Shown piece by piece: positions 63,127 through 64,000 of a stretch of 64,000 nucleotides of DNA (position 1 is the first letter of the stretch; the number at the start of each line of letters is the position of its first letter). Below the pieces are notes generated by a model. That model worked only from the letters and a program-made list of their open reading frames with translations, did not search any database and was not told where the DNA came from. The position numbers and the translations under genes are program-made. Source of the stretch: Pseudomonadota bacterium (lineage in GTDB: Bacteria; Pseudomonadota; Gammaproteobacteria; Acidiferrobacterales; Acidiferrobacteraceae); the NCBI GenBank assembly GCA_021816625.1, contig JAKAXM010000009.1, forward strand, positions 16,414-80,413, in the 5' to 3' direction.

Positions 63127-63521
63127 TGGGGGCCCTCCGGACCCATCTCGTCGGGGCCGTGTACCAGTGGGCCGTCGAATCGGGATTTAGCCCCTATGTG
63201 CTCGTGGACGCGACCAAACCTGGGGTCCAGGTCCCCGCGGCCCATGTGCAGGACGGGCGCATCACCCTCAATATCGACCCGCGCGCGGTACGGGCCTTTG
63301 CGCTGACAGACGATATCCTGAGCTTCCAGGCCCGCTTTGGCGGCCAGCCCTTCCTCGTGGTCCTGCCGATCTTCACTATCCTGGCCATCTATGCCCGCGA
63401 GAACGGCCGCGGTCTCTCTTTCGAGGGCGAAGACGACGAGCCGATCCCGCCTGCCCCCGAGACGCCGCCGAGCAGTCCCACGCCCGAACGCAAAGGGCCG
63501 GTCCTGCGTCGCATTAAGTAA
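63126..63521 (+). CDS. sspB: Stringent starvation protein B (ClpXP adaptor)
   Basis: 'LRTHLVGAVYQWAVESGFSPYVLVDA', 'FGGQPFLVVLPIFTILAIYARENGRGLSFE'; ATG 63126. Confidence 0.96.
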   Translation: MGALRTHLVGAVYQWAVESGFSPYVLVDATKPGVQVPAAHVQDGRITLNIDPRAVRAFALTDDILSFQARFGGQPFLVVLPIFTILAIYARENGRGLSFEGEDDEPIPPAPETPPSSPTPERKGPVLRRIK

Positions 63522-63679
63522 GGCCCGCGGCGTTGCCGCGCGGCCGCCGTCGGCTCAGTTCGCTAGTATTATAGCAATATCAACCGCTTATCTCCTGTAT
63601 TTTCCAGAAGCCTCCATCCATCCGTAGGCCCCTTGCGTATATCCGAAAGCGATACAGCCGTGTCTTCCTTTAGGAGAGG

Positions 63680-64000
63680 ATGGCCGCCATCGGGGGGCCC
63701 GGCTTTCGTTGTGCCGTGAGCCCCGGGATTTCACGGCGAGGCGAAGGGCAGTGTATGGCGTGCGTTTCATCTCATCTCAGGCACAAGGCGCTTATCCGGG
63801 GGGTGCTGTCCGTGGTGTTGGCAGCGGGGGCCGGTCTCTATGGGGGGCCGGTCCACGCCCTTCTTGCCGGGGCCACGGCCACAAGCACCACGACCCCCAT
63901 CACCGGCAGCACCATCCCCATGGGGCTTGCCCTCAATACCCCGGGGGCCGGGACCGGCCAGACCTACTACGTGGCGACCACGGGCTCAGACAGCAATAAC
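63680..64000 (+). CDS. Secreted protein fragment, right-handed parallel beta-helix-like, truncated by window end
   Basis: Open frame without stop to base 64000; signal-peptide-like 'LIRGVLSVVLAAGAGLYGGPVHALL', Thr-rich segment, 'TGQTYYVATTGSDSNN'. Start ambiguous (63680 ATG, 63716 GTG, 63755 ATG). Confidence 0.55.
   Translation, partial: MAAIGGPGFRCAVSPGISRRGEGQCMACVSSHLRHKALIRGVLSVVLAAGAGLYGGPVHALLAGATATSTTTPITGSTIPMGLALNTPGAGTGQTYYVATTGSDSNN

Noticed and set aside
63521-63550. CGCGGC-gtt-GCCGCG hairpin after sspB as a terminator
   Set aside because: No T-run follows the stem; GC-rich palindromes of this size are common here.

Overview
GC-rich, gene-dense chromosomal segment of a gammaproteobacterium. 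An acidophilic sulfur oxidiser of the Acidiferrobacter type is a guess I cannot verify. Most of the window is core genome in familiar order: corC-lnt; leuS-lptE-holA-proA-nadD-rsfS-rlmH-maf-rng-yhdP-nitrilase-tldD-pmbA; a minus-strand cluster kdsD-kdsC-lptC-lptA-lptB-rpoN-hpf-hprK-rapZ-EIIA-ptsH-ptsI; mlaFEDCB + ABC-2 exporter-ibaG-grxD-murA; hisGDCBHAFIE-HIT-tatABC; a degS-like protease; sspA-sspB. Accessory parts are roughly 19.7-23.0 kb, 32.9-37.1 kb, a large beta-propeller lipoprotein (37.2-39.4 kb), and a visibly more AT-rich nhaA/SLC13 transporter pair (40.3-43.4 kb) flanked by degenerate low-coding DNA. No tRNA, rRNA, CRISPR array or intact mobile element was recognised. The best leads are: (1) a possible cis-regulatory leader of the his operon (extended -10 promoter, 29-codon upstream ORF overlapping hisG, perfect 10-bp GC hairpin beside the hisG start); (2) -10 hexamers almost abutting start codons at kdsD, murA and the his leader, suggesting leaderless transcripts; (3) ptsN missing from its usual hpf-hprK position, with tandem perfect hairpins in the gap; (4) an ETHE1-like persulfide dioxygenase next to a separate DUF442 protein; (5) an unlisted secreted beta-helix-like ORF running off the right edge. 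I found no clear multi-gene novel system.
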